In this document: piece after piece, positions 36,364-46,378 of the stretch | How the letters are laid out: each line of letters begins with the position of its first letter | Position numbering within the stretch: position 1 is the stretch's first letter | NCBI RefSeq assembly: GCF_004563925.1 | Contig: NZ_SPNJ01000003.1 | Coordinates: forward strand, 186,001 to 250,000 | Direction of reading: 5' to 3' | From: Herbaspirillum sp. 3R11 | GTDB taxonomy: Bacteria; Pseudomonadota; Gammaproteobacteria; Burkholderiales; Burkholderiaceae_D | DNA length: 64,000 bases | The notes under the pieces: generated by a model | Told to the model about the DNA's origin: nothing | The model's input: the letters and a program-made list of their open reading frames with translations, nothing else | Databases searched by the model: none | Translations under genes and position numbers: made by a program

Positions 36364-36700
36364 GTTTCTCCCCTGGTTTTTGCAGTTTCCTCGCTGGTCA
36401 TGGTCTGAAAAGCATCCGAAATGGGTCTTCAGGCACACATGGCGGCACAATTAAAAAGTTGTAAATTTTTCCTGAAAAGCCGTCCATGCATTTCACGTCC
36501 ATCACTGCATTCCTGATTTCCGGCGAATTGATCGCTGCGATGGTCATTGCACGTGCGCCGGCGCGTTTGCTGCTAAAACTACCGATCGGTCGCCTGGCCT
36601 TGCGTTAGTGGCAGTCAGGCGGCCCTACTTCCAGCCACATCAGATGATTTCCCCAGTTACGTTTCTCTGTACAGCAGTGACCAATTAAAGAGGTTCCACC
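36348..36700 (+). other. Untranslated remainder of the leuA leader, with a possible 40-codon ORF
   Basis: This stretch joins the leader ORF to leuA. A 40-codon ORF (36486-36608, MHFTSITAFLISGE...) contains LLLKLP with two CTA codons. It lacks a clear ribosome-binding site and may be part of the control region or chance. GGTCGCC and GGCGGCC (about 36588-36625) can form a stem over its stop. No GC-rich hairpin with a T run was found, so the termination mechanism is not visible. From 36091 to 36215 nothing is seen beyond the pqi promoter region. Confidence 0.4.
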
Positions 36701-38404
36701 ATGATGTTAAGCAACCCGGCAGCAAAATACCGCGCATTCCCGACGATCCCGTTATCTGATCGCACCTGGCCCAATCAGTTCATTTCCAAGCCGCCGATCT
36801 GGATGAGCACCGACCTGCGCGATGGCAACCAGGCGCTGATCGAGCCGATGAGCCCGGAACGCAAGCTGCGCTTCTTTGAAATGCTCCTGCAAATCGGCCT
36901 GAAGGAAATCGAAGTCGGCTTCCCTTCCGCCTCGCAAACCGATTTCGATTTCGTGCGCAAGCTGATCGAAGAAAACCGCATCCCGGACGACGTCACCATC
37001 ATCGTGCTGACCCAGTCGCGCGAAGAACTGATCCGCCGCACCGTCGATTCGCTGGCCGGCGCCAAGCAAGCCATCGTCCACCTGTACAACTCGGTCGCAC
37101 CGGCTTTCCGCAAGATCGTCTTCAACATGTCGCGCGACGAAATCAAGAACATCGCCGTCACCGGCACCCAATTGGTCAAGGAATTGACTGATGCGCGTCC
37201 GGAAACCCAATGGCGCTATGAATATTCGCCGGAGTCCTTCAGCACCACCGAACTCGACTTCTCCAAGGAAATCTGCGACGCCGTCTGCGAAACCTGGGGC
37301 GCGACTCCGGAACGCAAGGTCATCCTCAATCTGCCGTCGACCGTCGAATGCAGCACCCCGAACGTCTACGCCGACCAGATCGAATGGATGTGCCGCAACC
37401 TGAAATACCGCTCGTCCTCCATCATCTCGGTGCACCCGCATAACGACCGTGGCACCGCCGTCGCCTCCGCCGAACTGGCCGTCATGGCCGGCGCCGATCG
37501 CGTCGAAGGCTGCCTGTTCGGCAACGGCGAACGCACCGGCAACGTCGACCTGGTCACGCTGGCATTGAACCTGTACACGCAAGGCGTCAACCCAGGCCTG
37601 GACTTCTCCGACATCGACACCGTGCGTCAATGCGTCGAAGAGTGCAACCAGATCCCGGTCCACCCGCGCCATCCTTACGTCGGCGACCTGGTCTTCACGG
37701 CCTTCTCCGGCTCGCACCAGGACGCGATCAAGAAGGGTTTCGCCAAGCAGCAAGCCGACGCCATCTGGGAAGTGCCTTACCTGCCGATCGATCCGGCCGA
37801 CCTGGGCCGCAGCTACGATGCAGTGATCCGCGTCAACAGCCAGTCCGGCAAGGGCGGCATGGCTTACCTGCTGGAACAGGAATACGGCCTGGCCCTGCCG
37901 CGCCGCCTGCAGATCGAGTTCAGCCGCGCGATCCAGCGCGAAGCCGACGCCAGCGGCAAGGAAATCGTCGCCACCGACATCTACACGATCTTCAAGACCG
38001 AGTACCTGGACCGCAGTGCCCCGTACGTCTACCGCGCGCACCGCATGTCGGAAGACACCTCGCATGAAGAATCGATCAAGATCGAAGTCGACATTGAGCG
38101 CAACGGCGAAAAGACCACCGTGCGCGGCACCGGCAACGGTCCTATCGACGCCTTCGTCAATGCGCTGGGCCTGGACATCAAGCTGATGGATTTCCACGAA
38201 CACGCCATCGGCGCCGGCGCCAACGCGCAAGCCGCCAGCTACATCGAACTGCGCTTGAACGAAGCGCCGACCGGTTTCGGCGTGGGCATCGACGCCAACA
38301 TCGTTACCGCCTCGTTCAAAGCCGTCCTCAGCGCCGTCAATCGCCAGATCGCGATCGACCAGAGCGCAAATCAGCCGTCTTCGCCAAAAGCGAAAGCCGC
38401 CTGA
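36701..38404 (+). CDS. leuA: 2-isopropylmalate synthase (long type)
   Basis: Condenses acetyl-CoA with 2-oxoisovalerate, the first committed step of leucine synthesis. It has 567 residues, the long LeuA form. The DRE-TIM barrel has DLRDGNQAL (metal Asp), [11 protein letters not shown] (metal His pair) and [14 protein letters not shown]. The C-terminal allosteric domain from about 420 ([24 protein letters not shown]) binds leucine for feedback inhibition. The start follows AGAGG. It stands alone here, driven by a leader with a Leu-codon ORF, so it may be controlled at both the enzyme and transcript level. Confidence 0.96.
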   Translation: MMLSNPAAKYRAFPTIPLSDRTWPNQFISKPPIWMSTDLRDGNQALIEPMSPERKLRFFEMLLQIGLKEIEVGFPSASQTDFDFVRKLIEENRIPDDVTIIVLTQSREELIRRTVDSLAGAKQAIVHLYNSVAPAFRKIVFNMSRDEIKNIAVTGTQLVKELTDARPETQWRYEYSPESFSTTELDFSKEICDAVCETWGATPERKVILNLPSTVECSTPNVYADQIEWMCRNLKYRSSSIISVHPHNDRGTAVASAELAVMAGADRVEGCLFGNGERTGNVDLVTLALNLYTQGVNPGLDFSDIDTVRQCVEECNQIPVHPRHPYVGDLVFTAFSGSHQDAIKKGFAKQQADAIWEVPYLPIDPADLGRSYDAVIRVNSQSGKGGMAYLLEQEYGLALPRRLQIEFSRAIQREADASGKEIVATDIYTIFKTEYLDRSAPYVYRAHRMSEDTSHEESIKIEVDIERNGEKTTVRGTGNGPIDAFVNALGLDIKLMDFHEHAIGAGANAQAASYIELRLNEAPTGFGVGIDANIVTASFKAVLSAVNRQIAIDQSANQPSSPKAKAA

Positions 38405-38417
38405 TTCGGGATCACGC

Positions 38418-38455
38418 AAAAAAAGCCGCCGGTTTATCCAACCGGCGGCTTTTTT
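38418..38455. terminator. Intrinsic terminator of leuA
   Basis: AGCCGCCGGTT/AACCGGCGGCT, 11-base stem, loop TATCC, T run on one side and A run on the other. It can serve egtB in the opposite direction. Confidence 0.92.
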
Positions 38456-38476
38456 ATTTGTACTTCAGCGTCGTCG

Positions 38477-39700
38477 TTACAGCGATCGCGCCAATCGAAT
38501 CCCGCTGTACTGCCAGCAAGCCGTGGCCGGGAAGAAGTTGCGATAACTCATGCGCGAATGCCCGAGCGGCGTCGCACCCGACGAGCCGCGCAAGACGTAT
38601 TGATTGACCATGAACTTGCCGTTGTACTCGCCCACCGCACCGTCGGGAATCGCATAGCCCGGATACGGCGCATAGCTGCTCGAAGTCCACTGCCACGCCG
38701 TGCCGAAGAACTGCCGCCCCTCGTTGCCCAACTCGCCGGCGGCATATTCCCACTCCGCCTCAGTCGGCAAGCGCGCACCGGCCCAGCGTGCGAACGCATC
38801 AGCTTCGTAATAGGACAAATGCAGCACCGCCGCATGCGGGTCCAGCGGCAGCATGCCGTGCAGCGTGAACTCGCGCCAGGCGCCATCCTCCTGGCGCTGC
38901 CAGTACAGCGGATGCGTGATGTGATTGCTGCTGCGCCAGTCCCAGCCGGCCGACAGCCAATAAGCGGGATTCTCGTAACCGCCCTGCTCGACGAACATCA
39001 GGTACTCGATATTGCTGATCAGGCGCGAGCCGATCGCGAATGCTTCGACGAACTGGCGATGCGACGGCAGCTCGTTGTCAAAACAGAATCCGCCACGTTC
39101 CTTATTTCCGTAACCGATTTCCACCACGCCGGCGTCGAAGGTATTCCACTCCAGCTCGGTCTGCACCGGCATGGCCTGCAAGGCGCGCGGCAGGTAAGCG
39201 GGCTTGAGCGGATTGAGCGACAGCAAATGCTTGAGGTCGGTCAGTATCAGTTCCTGATGCTGCTGCTCGTGCTGCATGCCCAGTTCCAGCAGGCGCAGGC
39301 AATTGTCATCGCACACATCCGACAGCAGTAGGGCTTGCATGCGCAGGTCGATGTTGGCGCGATAGGCGCGGACCTCGGCCAGCGACGGGCGCGTCAGCAT
39401 GCCGCGCTGCGGACGCGGATGCTTGTCGCCGACGCCTTCGTAATACGAATTGAACAGCACCCGGAAGGCCGGATGAAACGGCGCAAAGTCGGGCTCGTAC
39501 GTTTCGAGGATGAAGGTTTCAAAGAACCAGCTGGTGTGCGCCAGGTGCCACTTGACCGGACTGGCGTCCGGCATCGACTGTGCACCGCAATCCTCGTCGG
39601 ACAAAGGCGTTGCGAGGATCATCGAATATTCGCGCGTGCGCAGAAAATCGTCGACGATGGCCGCATTCGTTGCCGCCAGTACTGCCGTCTCGTTATGCAT
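38477..39700 (-). CDS. egtB: Ergothioneine synthase EgtB (iron-dependent sulfoxide synthase)
   Basis: Joins trimethylhistidine (hercynine) to a thiol donor using O2 and Fe(II). It has 407 residues. The DinB_2-type N-terminal half supplies the three iron-binding His: H52 (KWHLAHTSWFF), H144 and H148 (HEQQHQELILTDL). The C-terminal half is an FGE-sulfatase (formylglycine-generating type) fold (AGARLPTEAEWEYAAG, GNEGRQFFGTAWQWTSS). The donor (gamma-Glu-Cys or Cys) is not clear from sequence. It lies downstream of egtD (48-base gap); no egtA, egtC or egtE is nearby. Confidence 0.92.
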   Translation of the reverse strand: MHNETAVLAATNAAIVDDFLRTREYSMILATPLSDEDCGAQSMPDASPVKWHLAHTSWFFETFILETYEPDFAPFHPAFRVLFNSYYEGVGDKHPRPQRGMLTRPSLAEVRAYRANIDLRMQALLLSDVCDDNCLRLLELGMQHEQQHQELILTDLKHLLSLNPLKPAYLPRALQAMPVQTELEWNTFDAGVVEIGYGNKERGGFCFDNELPSHRQFVEAFAIGSRLISNIEYLMFVEQGGYENPAYWLSAGWDWRSSNHITHPLYWQRQEDGAWREFTLHGMLPLDPHAAVLHLSYYEADAFARWAGARLPTEAEWEYAAGELGNEGRQFFGTAWQWTSSSYAPYPGYAIPDGAVGEYNGKFMVNQYVLRGSSGATPLGHSRMSYRNFFPATACWQYSGIRLARSL

Positions 39701-39748
39701 GCTGCTTATCTCCTTTTGTAGCTCTTCGCCCGTGAGGCCAAGGTCTGC

Positions 39749-40717
39749 TTACACCGGTCGCGCGTAACATAGCATGAACCATTTCTGCGGGTCGAACCAC
39801 ATCTTGGCCTGACCGAAACCGGCCTGGTGCAACAGGTCGCTGAAACCGTCCGGTGTGAATTTATGGCTATTTTCGGTATGGATGCGTTCGCCCTGGCGGA
39901 AGGTCCGCTCGCCGCCGCACCAGGTCACCGTCAGGTCGCGGCGCGCTTCCAGGTGCATCTCGATACGCGACAGTTCCGGATTGAAGAAACCGCGATGCTG
40001 CCAGTCAGCGACCACGAAATCGCTGCCGAGCAGGCGATTGACGTGCAACAGCGCGTTGCGGTTGAACGCCGCCGTCACGCCCAGCGCGTCGTCGTAGGCC
40101 GCGTCGAGCACCGCCTTTTCCTTGACCAGGTCAATGCCCAGCAAGATGCCGCCGCCTTCGCCCAGTTGCAAGCCATGACGCATGCGACGGAGGAATTGCA
40201 GCGCCTCTTCCGGCGCGAAATTGCCGAGCGATGAGCCGGGATAAAAGAACAGGCGATTCTCGCGTCCGACCGTCGACGGCAATTGCAGCGAGGCGGAAAA
40301 ATCCATCGCGATTTCCTGCATCGGAATCGCCGGGAATTTTTGCCGCAAGCCGTTCACCGCCTCGCGCAGGAATTCCGTCGAGATATCGATCGGCACATAT
40401 TGGCGCGGCTGCAGCGAAGGGAACAGACGCGCCGCCTTGGCGCAATTGCCGGCGCCGAGGTCGATCATCGTCACGCCCTTGCCGACCGTCGCGGCAATGT
40501 CGTCGGCATGCTGCTCGAAGATTTGCGCCTCGGTGCGGGTCGGATAGTATTCCGGCAGCGCGCAGATCGCCTCGAACAAGGTGGAGCCGAGCGCGTCGTA
40601 AAAATATTTGGGAGAAATGCTGGCAACGTCGGCCATCAGGCCGTCTTGCAATTCACTCCGGATGGGACAGGGTTCTGACCAATCGTCCTGCATGCCCTGC
40701 AACAATCGTTGAGCCAA
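39749..40717 (-). CDS. egtD: L-histidine N-alpha-methyltransferase EgtD
   Basis: Trimethylates histidine to hercynine with SAM. I placed the start at a TTG (40715-40717, translated MAQRLLQGMQDD) because AGGAG lies 6 bases before it and the resulting 322 residues match the family length. The next ATG would lose eight residues, and a GTG at 40789 would add 24 unrelated ones. SISPKYFYDALGSTLFEAIC is the conserved N-terminal block, DLGAGNCAKA is the SAM site, and the end is FDPQKWFMLCYARPV. First of the egtD-egtB pair; divergent from the ABC exporter. Confidence 0.9.
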   Translation of the reverse strand: MAQRLLQGMQDDWSEPCPIRSELQDGLMADVASISPKYFYDALGSTLFEAICALPEYYPTRTEAQIFEQHADDIAATVGKGVTMIDLGAGNCAKAARLFPSLQPRQYVPIDISTEFLREAVNGLRQKFPAIPMQEIAMDFSASLQLPSTVGRENRLFFYPGSSLGNFAPEEALQFLRRMRHGLQLGEGGGILLGIDLVKEKAVLDAAYDDALGVTAAFNRNALLHVNRLLGSDFVVADWQHRGFFNPELSRIEMHLEARRDLTVTWCGGERTFRQGERIHTENSHKFTPDGFSDLLHQAGFGQAKMWFDPQKWFMLCYARPV

Positions 40718-40996
40718 TTTGCTCTCCTGGTTGAAACAGCATGAAACATCATGAACGCGATCGGCACGGTAGCCGCGCATGCAATACACTAGATCGCGTT
40801 TAAAGAACCAGATATGGCGTGCACCCTGCGCATTTCAAGCTCTGCGCCAGGAAAAGAACAGCGGCTTGCATATCTGATGAATGCATATACTTATGCATTC
40901 TATCGACTTGCAATCAATCGCGTGGTTCACCGCCCGATAAAAAATCCGACATCCAGCCGCCAAAGTTGCTTCATCAACATCAAGAATCTTGCTAAC

Positions 40997-42802
40997 ATGT
41001 CATCAAGCGTCAAACCAGAACCAGCCAAAGGCAGCATCAAAACCCTGATCGGCCTGCTCCCCTTCCTGAAACCCTACAAGCGTCAATTCATGCTGGCCGG
41101 CCTGGCGCTGATCGTCGCTGCCGCGGCGACACTGGCAATCCCCTACGCCTTCCGGCAAATGATCGATCTGGGCTTCGGCAGTAGCGGCATCGGCGGCGCC
41201 GACGCGGCCGCCAGCACGCTGCACATCGATCTCTATTTCCTCGCCCTGTTCGGCGTTGCCTGCGTCCTCGGCGTAGCGACGGCGGCGCGCTTCTACATGG
41301 TGTCGTGGCTGGGTGAACGCGTCACGGCGGATCTGCGCAGCGCGGTCTACGCGCACGTGGTCACGCAAAGCCCGCAGTTCTTCGAAACCACCAAGACCGG
41401 CGAAGTGCTGTCGCGCCTGACCACCGACACCACGCTGATCCAGACCCTGGTCGGCACCAGCATTTCGATGGCGCTGCGGAACGGATTGCTCTTCATCGGC
41501 GGCATGGTCATGCTGTTCATCACCAGCGTCAAACTGTCCTCCATCATCATCGTGATGCTGGCGGCGGTGGTGCTGCCGATCGTGTTCTACGGCCGCCGCG
41601 TGCGCAAGCTGTCGCGCGAATCGCAGGATCGCGTGGCCGACGCCTCGGCGCTGGCCGGCGAAATCCTCAACGCCATGCCGACCGTGCAAGCGTTCACGCA
41701 TGAAGAGATCGAGGCCAAGCGTTTCGGCACCTCGGTGGAGCGCGCTTTCCACACCGCCATGCAGCGCATCCGCGCGCGTTCGGTGCTGACCATGATGGCG
41801 ATCCTGCTGGTGTTCGGCGCCATCGTGTTCGTATTGTGGCTGGGCGCGCATGCGGTCGTGCAAGGCAGCATGAGCGGCGGCCAGCTCGGCCAGTTCATCC
41901 TGTACGCCTCGCTGGTGGCCGGCTCCATCGGTGCCCTGTCGGAAGTGCTGGGCGACACCCAGCGCGCCGCCGGCGCCACCGAACGCCTGCTCGACCTGCT
42001 GGCGGCACAGTCGCCGGTGCAATCGGTGCTGCTGCCGGAGACATTGCCGCCGCGCACCGCCAACGGCGCCGCCCTGCGACTGGACGACGTGGTGTTCCAC
42101 TATCCGTCGCGCCCCGACAGCAACGCGCTGATGCATTTGTCGCTGGACATCAAACCCGGCGAAACGATTGCCGTGGTCGGCCCGTCCGGCGCCGGCAAGA
42201 CCACGCTGTTCCAGCTGCTGCTGCGCTTCTACGATCCGCAACACGGCAAGATCACGCTGGACGGCGTCGACATCCGTTTCTTGACCTTGCCGGCGCTGCG
42301 CAACGCCATCGGCATCGTGCCGCAGGACACCATGATCTTTTCCGAGAACGCGCTGGAGAACATCCGCTTCGGCCGCGCCGACGCCAGCGATGAAGAAGTC
42401 ATTGCGGCCGCGAAGATGGCCGCCGCGCATGAATTCATCGAGCGCCTGCCGCAGGGTTACCAGTCCTTCCTCGGTGAGCGTGGCGTGCGCCTCTCGGGCG
42501 GCCAGCGCCAGCGCATCGCAATCGCCCGCGCCCTGCTGAAGAATCCGCCGCTGCTGTTGCTCGACGAAGCCACCAGCGCGCTCGACGCCGAATCGGAGCG
42601 ACTCGTGCAAATGGCGCTGGAGGCGGCCATGGTCGGCCGCACCACGCTGGTCATCGCGCATCGCCTTGCGACCGTGCAGCGCGCCGATCGCATCGTGGTG
42701 GTCGAACACGGTCGCATCGTCGAGACCGGTACGCATACCGAGCTGATCGCGCAGGATGGCCTTTACGCCAGCCTGGCGGCGTTGCAGTTCAATACCGACT
42801 GA
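40997..42802 (+). CDS. ABC exporter, MsbA/LmrA-like half-transporter
   Basis: Inner-membrane ABC exporter half-molecule of 601 residues: a six-helix membrane domain at about 30-330, then an ATPase domain. Walker A is GPSGAGKTTLFQ, the signature is [15 protein letters not shown], Walker B is LLLLDEATSALD, and the H-loop is VIAHRLATVQ. The start MSSSVKPEPAKG is chosen because it precedes the first helix. A longer open frame reaches 40814 but reads through apparent promoter sequence. The exported substrate is unknown; lipids, drugs or peptides are all possible for this subfamily. A 177-base gap separates it from the reductase downstream. Confidence 0.9.
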   Translation: MSSSVKPEPAKGSIKTLIGLLPFLKPYKRQFMLAGLALIVAAAATLAIPYAFRQMIDLGFGSSGIGGADAAASTLHIDLYFLALFGVACVLGVATAARFYMVSWLGERVTADLRSAVYAHVVTQSPQFFETTKTGEVLSRLTTDTTLIQTLVGTSISMALRNGLLFIGGMVMLFITSVKLSSIIIVMLAAVVLPIVFYGRRVRKLSRESQDRVADASALAGEILNAMPTVQAFTHEEIEAKRFGTSVERAFHTAMQRIRARSVLTMMAILLVFGAIVFVLWLGAHAVVQGSMSGGQLGQFILYASLVAGSIGALSEVLGDTQRAAGATERLLDLLAAQSPVQSVLLPETLPPRTANGAALRLDDVVFHYPSRPDSNALMHLSLDIKPGETIAVVGPSGAGKTTLFQLLLRFYDPQHGKITLDGVDIRFLTLPALRNAIGIVPQDTMIFSENALENIRFGRADASDEEVIAAAKMAAAHEFIERLPQGYQSFLGERGVRLSGGQRQRIAIARALLKNPPLLLLDEATSALDAESERLVQMALEAAMVGRTTLVIAHRLATVQRADRIVVVEHGRIVETGTHTELIAQDGLYASLAALQFNTD

Positions 42803-42979
42803 GGACGCCGGCCGGACTCCGGCATCCGGCCTCCTCGTACGCGGTTTCAAAAAATAAAATAGACTTTCGGGTTGAGGCCAGATTCTGGCCACATTCAGCC
42901 CGCAACCACTTCCGTCATTTCCCCATCCGCGAAGACGCGCCTTCATCCCAGGCGCGCCGCGCACAACCAGGAGTTTCCG

Positions 42980-44095
42980 ATGAGCAGCAAACTGTTTTCT
43001 CCGTTCACCTTGCGCGGACTGACTCTGCCCAACCGCATCGTCGTCTCGCCGATGTGCCAGTACTCGTCACAAGACGGCTTCATCAATGACTGGCACCTGG
43101 TGCATCTGGGCAGCCGCGCCGTCGGCGGCGCCGGGCTGGTGATCGTGGAAGCCGCCGGCGTGCTGGCCGAAGGCCGCATCACGCCGGAAGACGTCGGCAT
43201 CTGGAAAGACGAACACATCGAACCGCTGCAACGCCTCACGCGTTTCATCGAAACCCAGGGCTCGTTCGCCGGCATCCAGCTGGCCCATGCCGGCCGCAAG
43301 GCCAGCGCATGGCGTCCATGGGCCGGCAAAGCCGGCACCGTCCCCGCAGCAGAAGGCGGCTGGGAAACCGTCGGTCCGTCCGCGCTGCCGTTCGACGCAA
43401 CATTCAAAGCGCCGGTCGAGCTGAGCGTCGCCGCCATCGCCGAACGCGTGCAGGCATTTGCGGATGCTGCCCAGCGCGCGCTCAAGGCCGGTTTCAAGGT
43501 GGTCGAAGTGCATGCCGCGCACGGTTACCTGCTGCATGAATTCCTGTCGCCGCTGAGCAACCAGCGCACCGACCAATACGGCGGCACCCTGGAAAACCGC
43601 GCACGCTTCCTGCTGGAAGTCGTCGCCGCCGTGCGCAAGGTATGGCCAGCCGACCTGCCGCTGTTCGTGCGCGTCTCGGCCACCGACTGGACCGAGGGCG
43701 GCCTGACGCCGGACGATATCGTCGCCGTCTCGCGCCTGCTGCGCGAGGCAGAGGTCGATCTGGTGGACGTCTCCAGCGGCGGCAATGTCGCCACTGCGGT
43801 GATCCCGACCGGGCCGGGCTATCAGACTGCATTCTCGGCGCGCGTGCGCAACGAAGCGAAGATCGCCACCGGCACCGTCGGCATGATCACCGACGCCACC
43901 CAGGCTGAACACGTATTGCGCACGGAACAAGCCGACCTCGTGCTGCTGGCGCGCGAACTGTTGCGCGATCCGTACTGGCCGCTGCACGCCGCCGACGAAC
44001 TCAAGGAAAACGTCGCCTGGCCGCCGCAATACGTGCGCGCCGCATCGAGCAAGACGCCGCTGCGCGAGAACGTCGACTACAGCGATCTGGATTGA
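42980..44095 (+). CDS. Old yellow enzyme family NADPH:flavin ene-reductase (XenA/YqjM-like)
   Basis: FMN-dependent oxidoreductase of 371 residues that reduces activated C=C bonds and nitro or xenobiotic compounds. It has the thermophilic-like/YqjM-type TIM barrel. The FMN-tuning Cys is in SPMCQYSS, the substrate-binding His pair is in [14 protein letters not shown], and [10 protein letters not shown] and [16 protein letters not shown] are family motifs. The start is the ATG at 42980 with CCAGGAG just upstream. The physiological substrate is unknown. It is followed by an intrinsic terminator. Confidence 0.92.
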   Translation: MSSKLFSPFTLRGLTLPNRIVVSPMCQYSSQDGFINDWHLVHLGSRAVGGAGLVIVEAAGVLAEGRITPEDVGIWKDEHIEPLQRLTRFIETQGSFAGIQLAHAGRKASAWRPWAGKAGTVPAAEGGWETVGPSALPFDATFKAPVELSVAAIAERVQAFADAAQRALKAGFKVVEVHAAHGYLLHEFLSPLSNQRTDQYGGTLENRARFLLEVVAAVRKVWPADLPLFVRVSATDWTEGGLTPDDIVAVSRLLREAEVDLVDVSSGGNVATAVIPTGPGYQTAFSARVRNEAKIATGTVGMITDATQAEHVLRTEQADLVLLARELLRDPYWPLHAADELKENVAWPPQYVRAASSKTPLRENVDYSDLD

Positions 44096-44103
44096 TTACT
44101 CCC

Positions 44104-44135
44104 CTGCGCCGGCCTGCCGGGTCGGCGCAGTTTTT
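44104..44135 (+). terminator. Intrinsic terminator of the ene-reductase gene
   Basis: CTGCGCCG/CGGCGCAG stem with an 11-base loop and five T. Confidence 0.85.
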
Positions 44136-44260
44136 GATGGCGTGGTATAAATGACGCCTGCCTTTCATTTCCGCATTGAGCCGTCGCCGGCTGTGAATTA
44201 AAGCCGCTGCACTGCTTCAAGCCGACACCTTTCACCCACCCGATCTGCAAAGAGATATCC

Positions 44261-45694
44261 ATGTATAAAGACGTCCAACTCTTCATCGACGGTCGCTGGA
44301 CCGCCAGCGTTTCCGACCGCACCATTGCGGTCGTCAATCCGGCCACCGAAGAAGTCATCGGCCACATCGCCCACGCCAACAAGCAAGACCTCGACGCCGC
44401 GCTGGCTTCCGCGCAAAAAGGTTTTGAAACCTGGCGCAAGGTCTCCGCTTTCGAGCGCTCCAAGATCATGCGCAAGGCCGCCAACATCCTGCGCGAACGC
44501 GCTGATGAAGTGGCGCTGCTGATGACGCTGGAACAAGGCAAGCCGCTGGCCGAAGCCAAGGCTGAAACCTTGGGCGCCGCCGACACCATCGACTGGTTCG
44601 CCGAAGAAGCCCGCCGCACCTACGGCCGCCTGGTGCCGGCACGTGTGCCGAACGCGTATCAGATGGTGATCAAGGAGCCGGTCGGTCCGGTCGCTGCGTT
44701 CACGCCATGGAACTTCCCTCTGAACCAGGTCGTACGCAAACTCTCCGCCGCACTGGCTGCAGGCTGCTCGATCATCGTCAAGGCGCCGGAAGAAACCCCG
44801 GCCTCGCCGGCCGAACTGATCCGTGCGTTTGCCGATGCCGGCATCCCTGACGGCGTGGTCAACCTGGTCTACGGCGTGCCGTCGGAAATCTCCGAATACC
44901 TGATCCCGCATCCGATCATCAAGAAGATTTCCTTCACCGGCTCGACCCCGGTCGGCAAGCAACTGGCCGCACTGGCCGGCACGCACATGAAGCGCGCCAC
45001 CATGGAACTGGGCGGTCACGCACCGGCCATCGTGTTCGACGACGCCGACATCGACGCCGCCGCCAAGCAACTGGCAACGGCCAAGTTCCGCAATGCCGGC
45101 CAGGTGTGCGTGTCGCCGACCCGCTTCCTGGTGCAAAAGAATGTGTTCGACGCCTTCGTCGAGAAGTTCATCGCCGTCGCCAGCCAGCTCAAGGTGGGCG
45201 ACGGCACGGTTACCGGCACCACCATGGGCCCGGTCGCCAACAAGCGCCGCATCCCGGCGCTGGAGGCATTGATCAGCGATGCGGTTGAACAAGGCGCGCA
45301 ACTGCGCTTCGGCGGCAAGCGCGTCGGCGACAAGGGTTACTTCTTCGAGCCGACCGTGCTGACCAACGTGCCGCTGTCGGCGCGCGCGATGAATGAAGAA
45401 CCGTTCGGCCCGCTGGCGCTGATCAACTCGTTCGACACATTGGATGAAGTGATCGCCGAAGCCAACCGCCTGCCGTTCGGCCTCGCTGCCTATGCCTACG
45501 CCAAGTCGGCGCAGACCAAGCACGCGCTGTCGTCACGCGTCGAAAGCGGCATGATCACCATCAACCATCTCGGCCTGGCGCTGCCGGAAGTCCCGTTCGG
45601 CGGCATCAAGGACAGCGGCTACGGTTCCGAAGGCGGCACCGAAGCGATCGAAGCTTACGTCAACACCAAGTTCGTTTCGCAGCTGGACGTGTAA
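44261..45694 (+). CDS. gabD: NAD(P)-dependent succinate-semialdehyde dehydrogenase family protein
   Basis: Oxidises an aldehyde to its acid, probably succinate semialdehyde to succinate. It has 477 residues. The cofactor loop is [10 protein letters not shown] and [12 protein letters not shown]. The general base Glu is in [12 protein letters not shown], the catalytic Cys in [11 protein letters not shown], and [11 protein letters not shown] is the C-terminal motif. Family members with this start ([12 protein letters not shown]) also act on other semialdehydes, so the substrate is a family-level guess. It is monocistronic, with its own terminator. Confidence 0.82.
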   Translation: MYKDVQLFIDGRWTASVSDRTIAVVNPATEEVIGHIAHANKQDLDAALASAQKGFETWRKVSAFERSKIMRKAANILRERADEVALLMTLEQGKPLAEAKAETLGAADTIDWFAEEARRTYGRLVPARVPNAYQMVIKEPVGPVAAFTPWNFPLNQVVRKLSAALAAGCSIIVKAPEETPASPAELIRAFADAGIPDGVVNLVYGVPSEISEYLIPHPIIKKISFTGSTPVGKQLAALAGTHMKRATMELGGHAPAIVFDDADIDAAAKQLATAKFRNAGQVCVSPTRFLVQKNVFDAFVEKFIAVASQLKVGDGTVTGTTMGPVANKRRIPALEALISDAVEQGAQLRFGGKRVGDKGYFFEPTVLTNVPLSARAMNEEPFGPLALINSFDTLDEVIAEANRLPFGLAAYAYAKSAQTKHALSSRVESGMITINHLGLALPEVPFGGIKDSGYGSEGGTEAIEAYVNTKFVSQLDV

Positions 45695-45710
45695 GCACTT
45701 CGTACGGCGA

Positions 45711-45748
45711 AAAAAAGCCCGCGCTCTTCAAAGGAGCGCGGGCTTTTT
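45711..45748. terminator. Bidirectional intrinsic terminator between the aldehyde dehydrogenase and tag
   Basis: AGCCCGCGCTC/GAGCGCGGGCT stem with A run and T run on either side. Confidence 0.92.
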
Positions 45749-45771
45749 CCATTGCGGCAAATGCGGCGGTG

Positions 45772-46353
45772 TTACTTGGGCTGCTTGTGTTTGCGACCGT
45801 GGCAGTGGCAGTCGACGACGTGGTCATCAATGACACCGATGCCTTGCAGATAGGCGTAAATGATCGTCGATCCGACGAACTTGAAGCCGCGCTTGAGCAG
45901 GTCTTTGGACACCTGATCCGACAGCGCCGTCTTGGCCGGAGCTTCGCCCAGGCTTTTCCATTTGTTGCGAAGCGGCTTGCCGTCCACATACGCCCACAGG
46001 AAAGGATCGAGGCCGCCGACTTCGTCGCGCAGGCGCAGATAACTCTGCGCATTGGTGATGGTCGCCGCCACCTTGAGGCGATTGCGGACGATACCCGGAT
46101 CGGCCAGCAGCTTGGCCACCTTGGCGTCGGTGTAGCGCGCGATCTTTTCCGGATTCCATTGATCGAAGGCGGCGCGGTAAGTCTCGCGCTTGTTGAGCAC
46201 GGTCTCCCAGCTGAGGCCGGCTTGCGCACCTTCCAGGTTGAGCATTTCAAACAGGCGCGTCTCGTCGTGGCAAGGCACGCCCCATTCTTCGTCGTGGTAA
46301 GTCACGTAGCGCGGGTTGGCGAGATTGACCCAGGCGCAGCGTTGTACGCTCAT
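45772..46353 (-). CDS. tag: DNA-3-methyladenine glycosylase I
   Basis: Removes 3-methyladenine from alkylated DNA. It has 193 residues from MSVQRCAWVN. The zinc site uses Cys in QRCAWVN, His in TYHDEEWGVP and the C-terminal HVVDCHCH. The aromatic damage pocket lies in LNLEGAQAGLSWETVL. An upstream frame to 46404 overlaps srkA and is unlikely. It is downstream of srkA on the same strand (25 bases). Confidence 0.94.
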   Translation of the reverse strand: MSVQRCAWVNLANPRYVTYHDEEWGVPCHDETRLFEMLNLEGAQAGLSWETVLNKRETYRAAFDQWNPEKIARYTDAKVAKLLADPGIVRNRLKVAATITNAQSYLRLRDEVGGLDPFLWAYVDGKPLRNKWKSLGEAPAKTALSDQVSKDLLKRGFKFVGSTIIYAYLQGIGVIDDHVVDCHCHGRKHKQPK

Positions 46354-46378
46354 TGCTTCCTCACTTGTTTTCCAAGAA

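Noticed and set aside
41003-42964. A 653-codon ORF antisense to the ABC exporter.
   Set aside because: Shadow of high-GC codon bias; the plus strand holds all ABC motifs in order.
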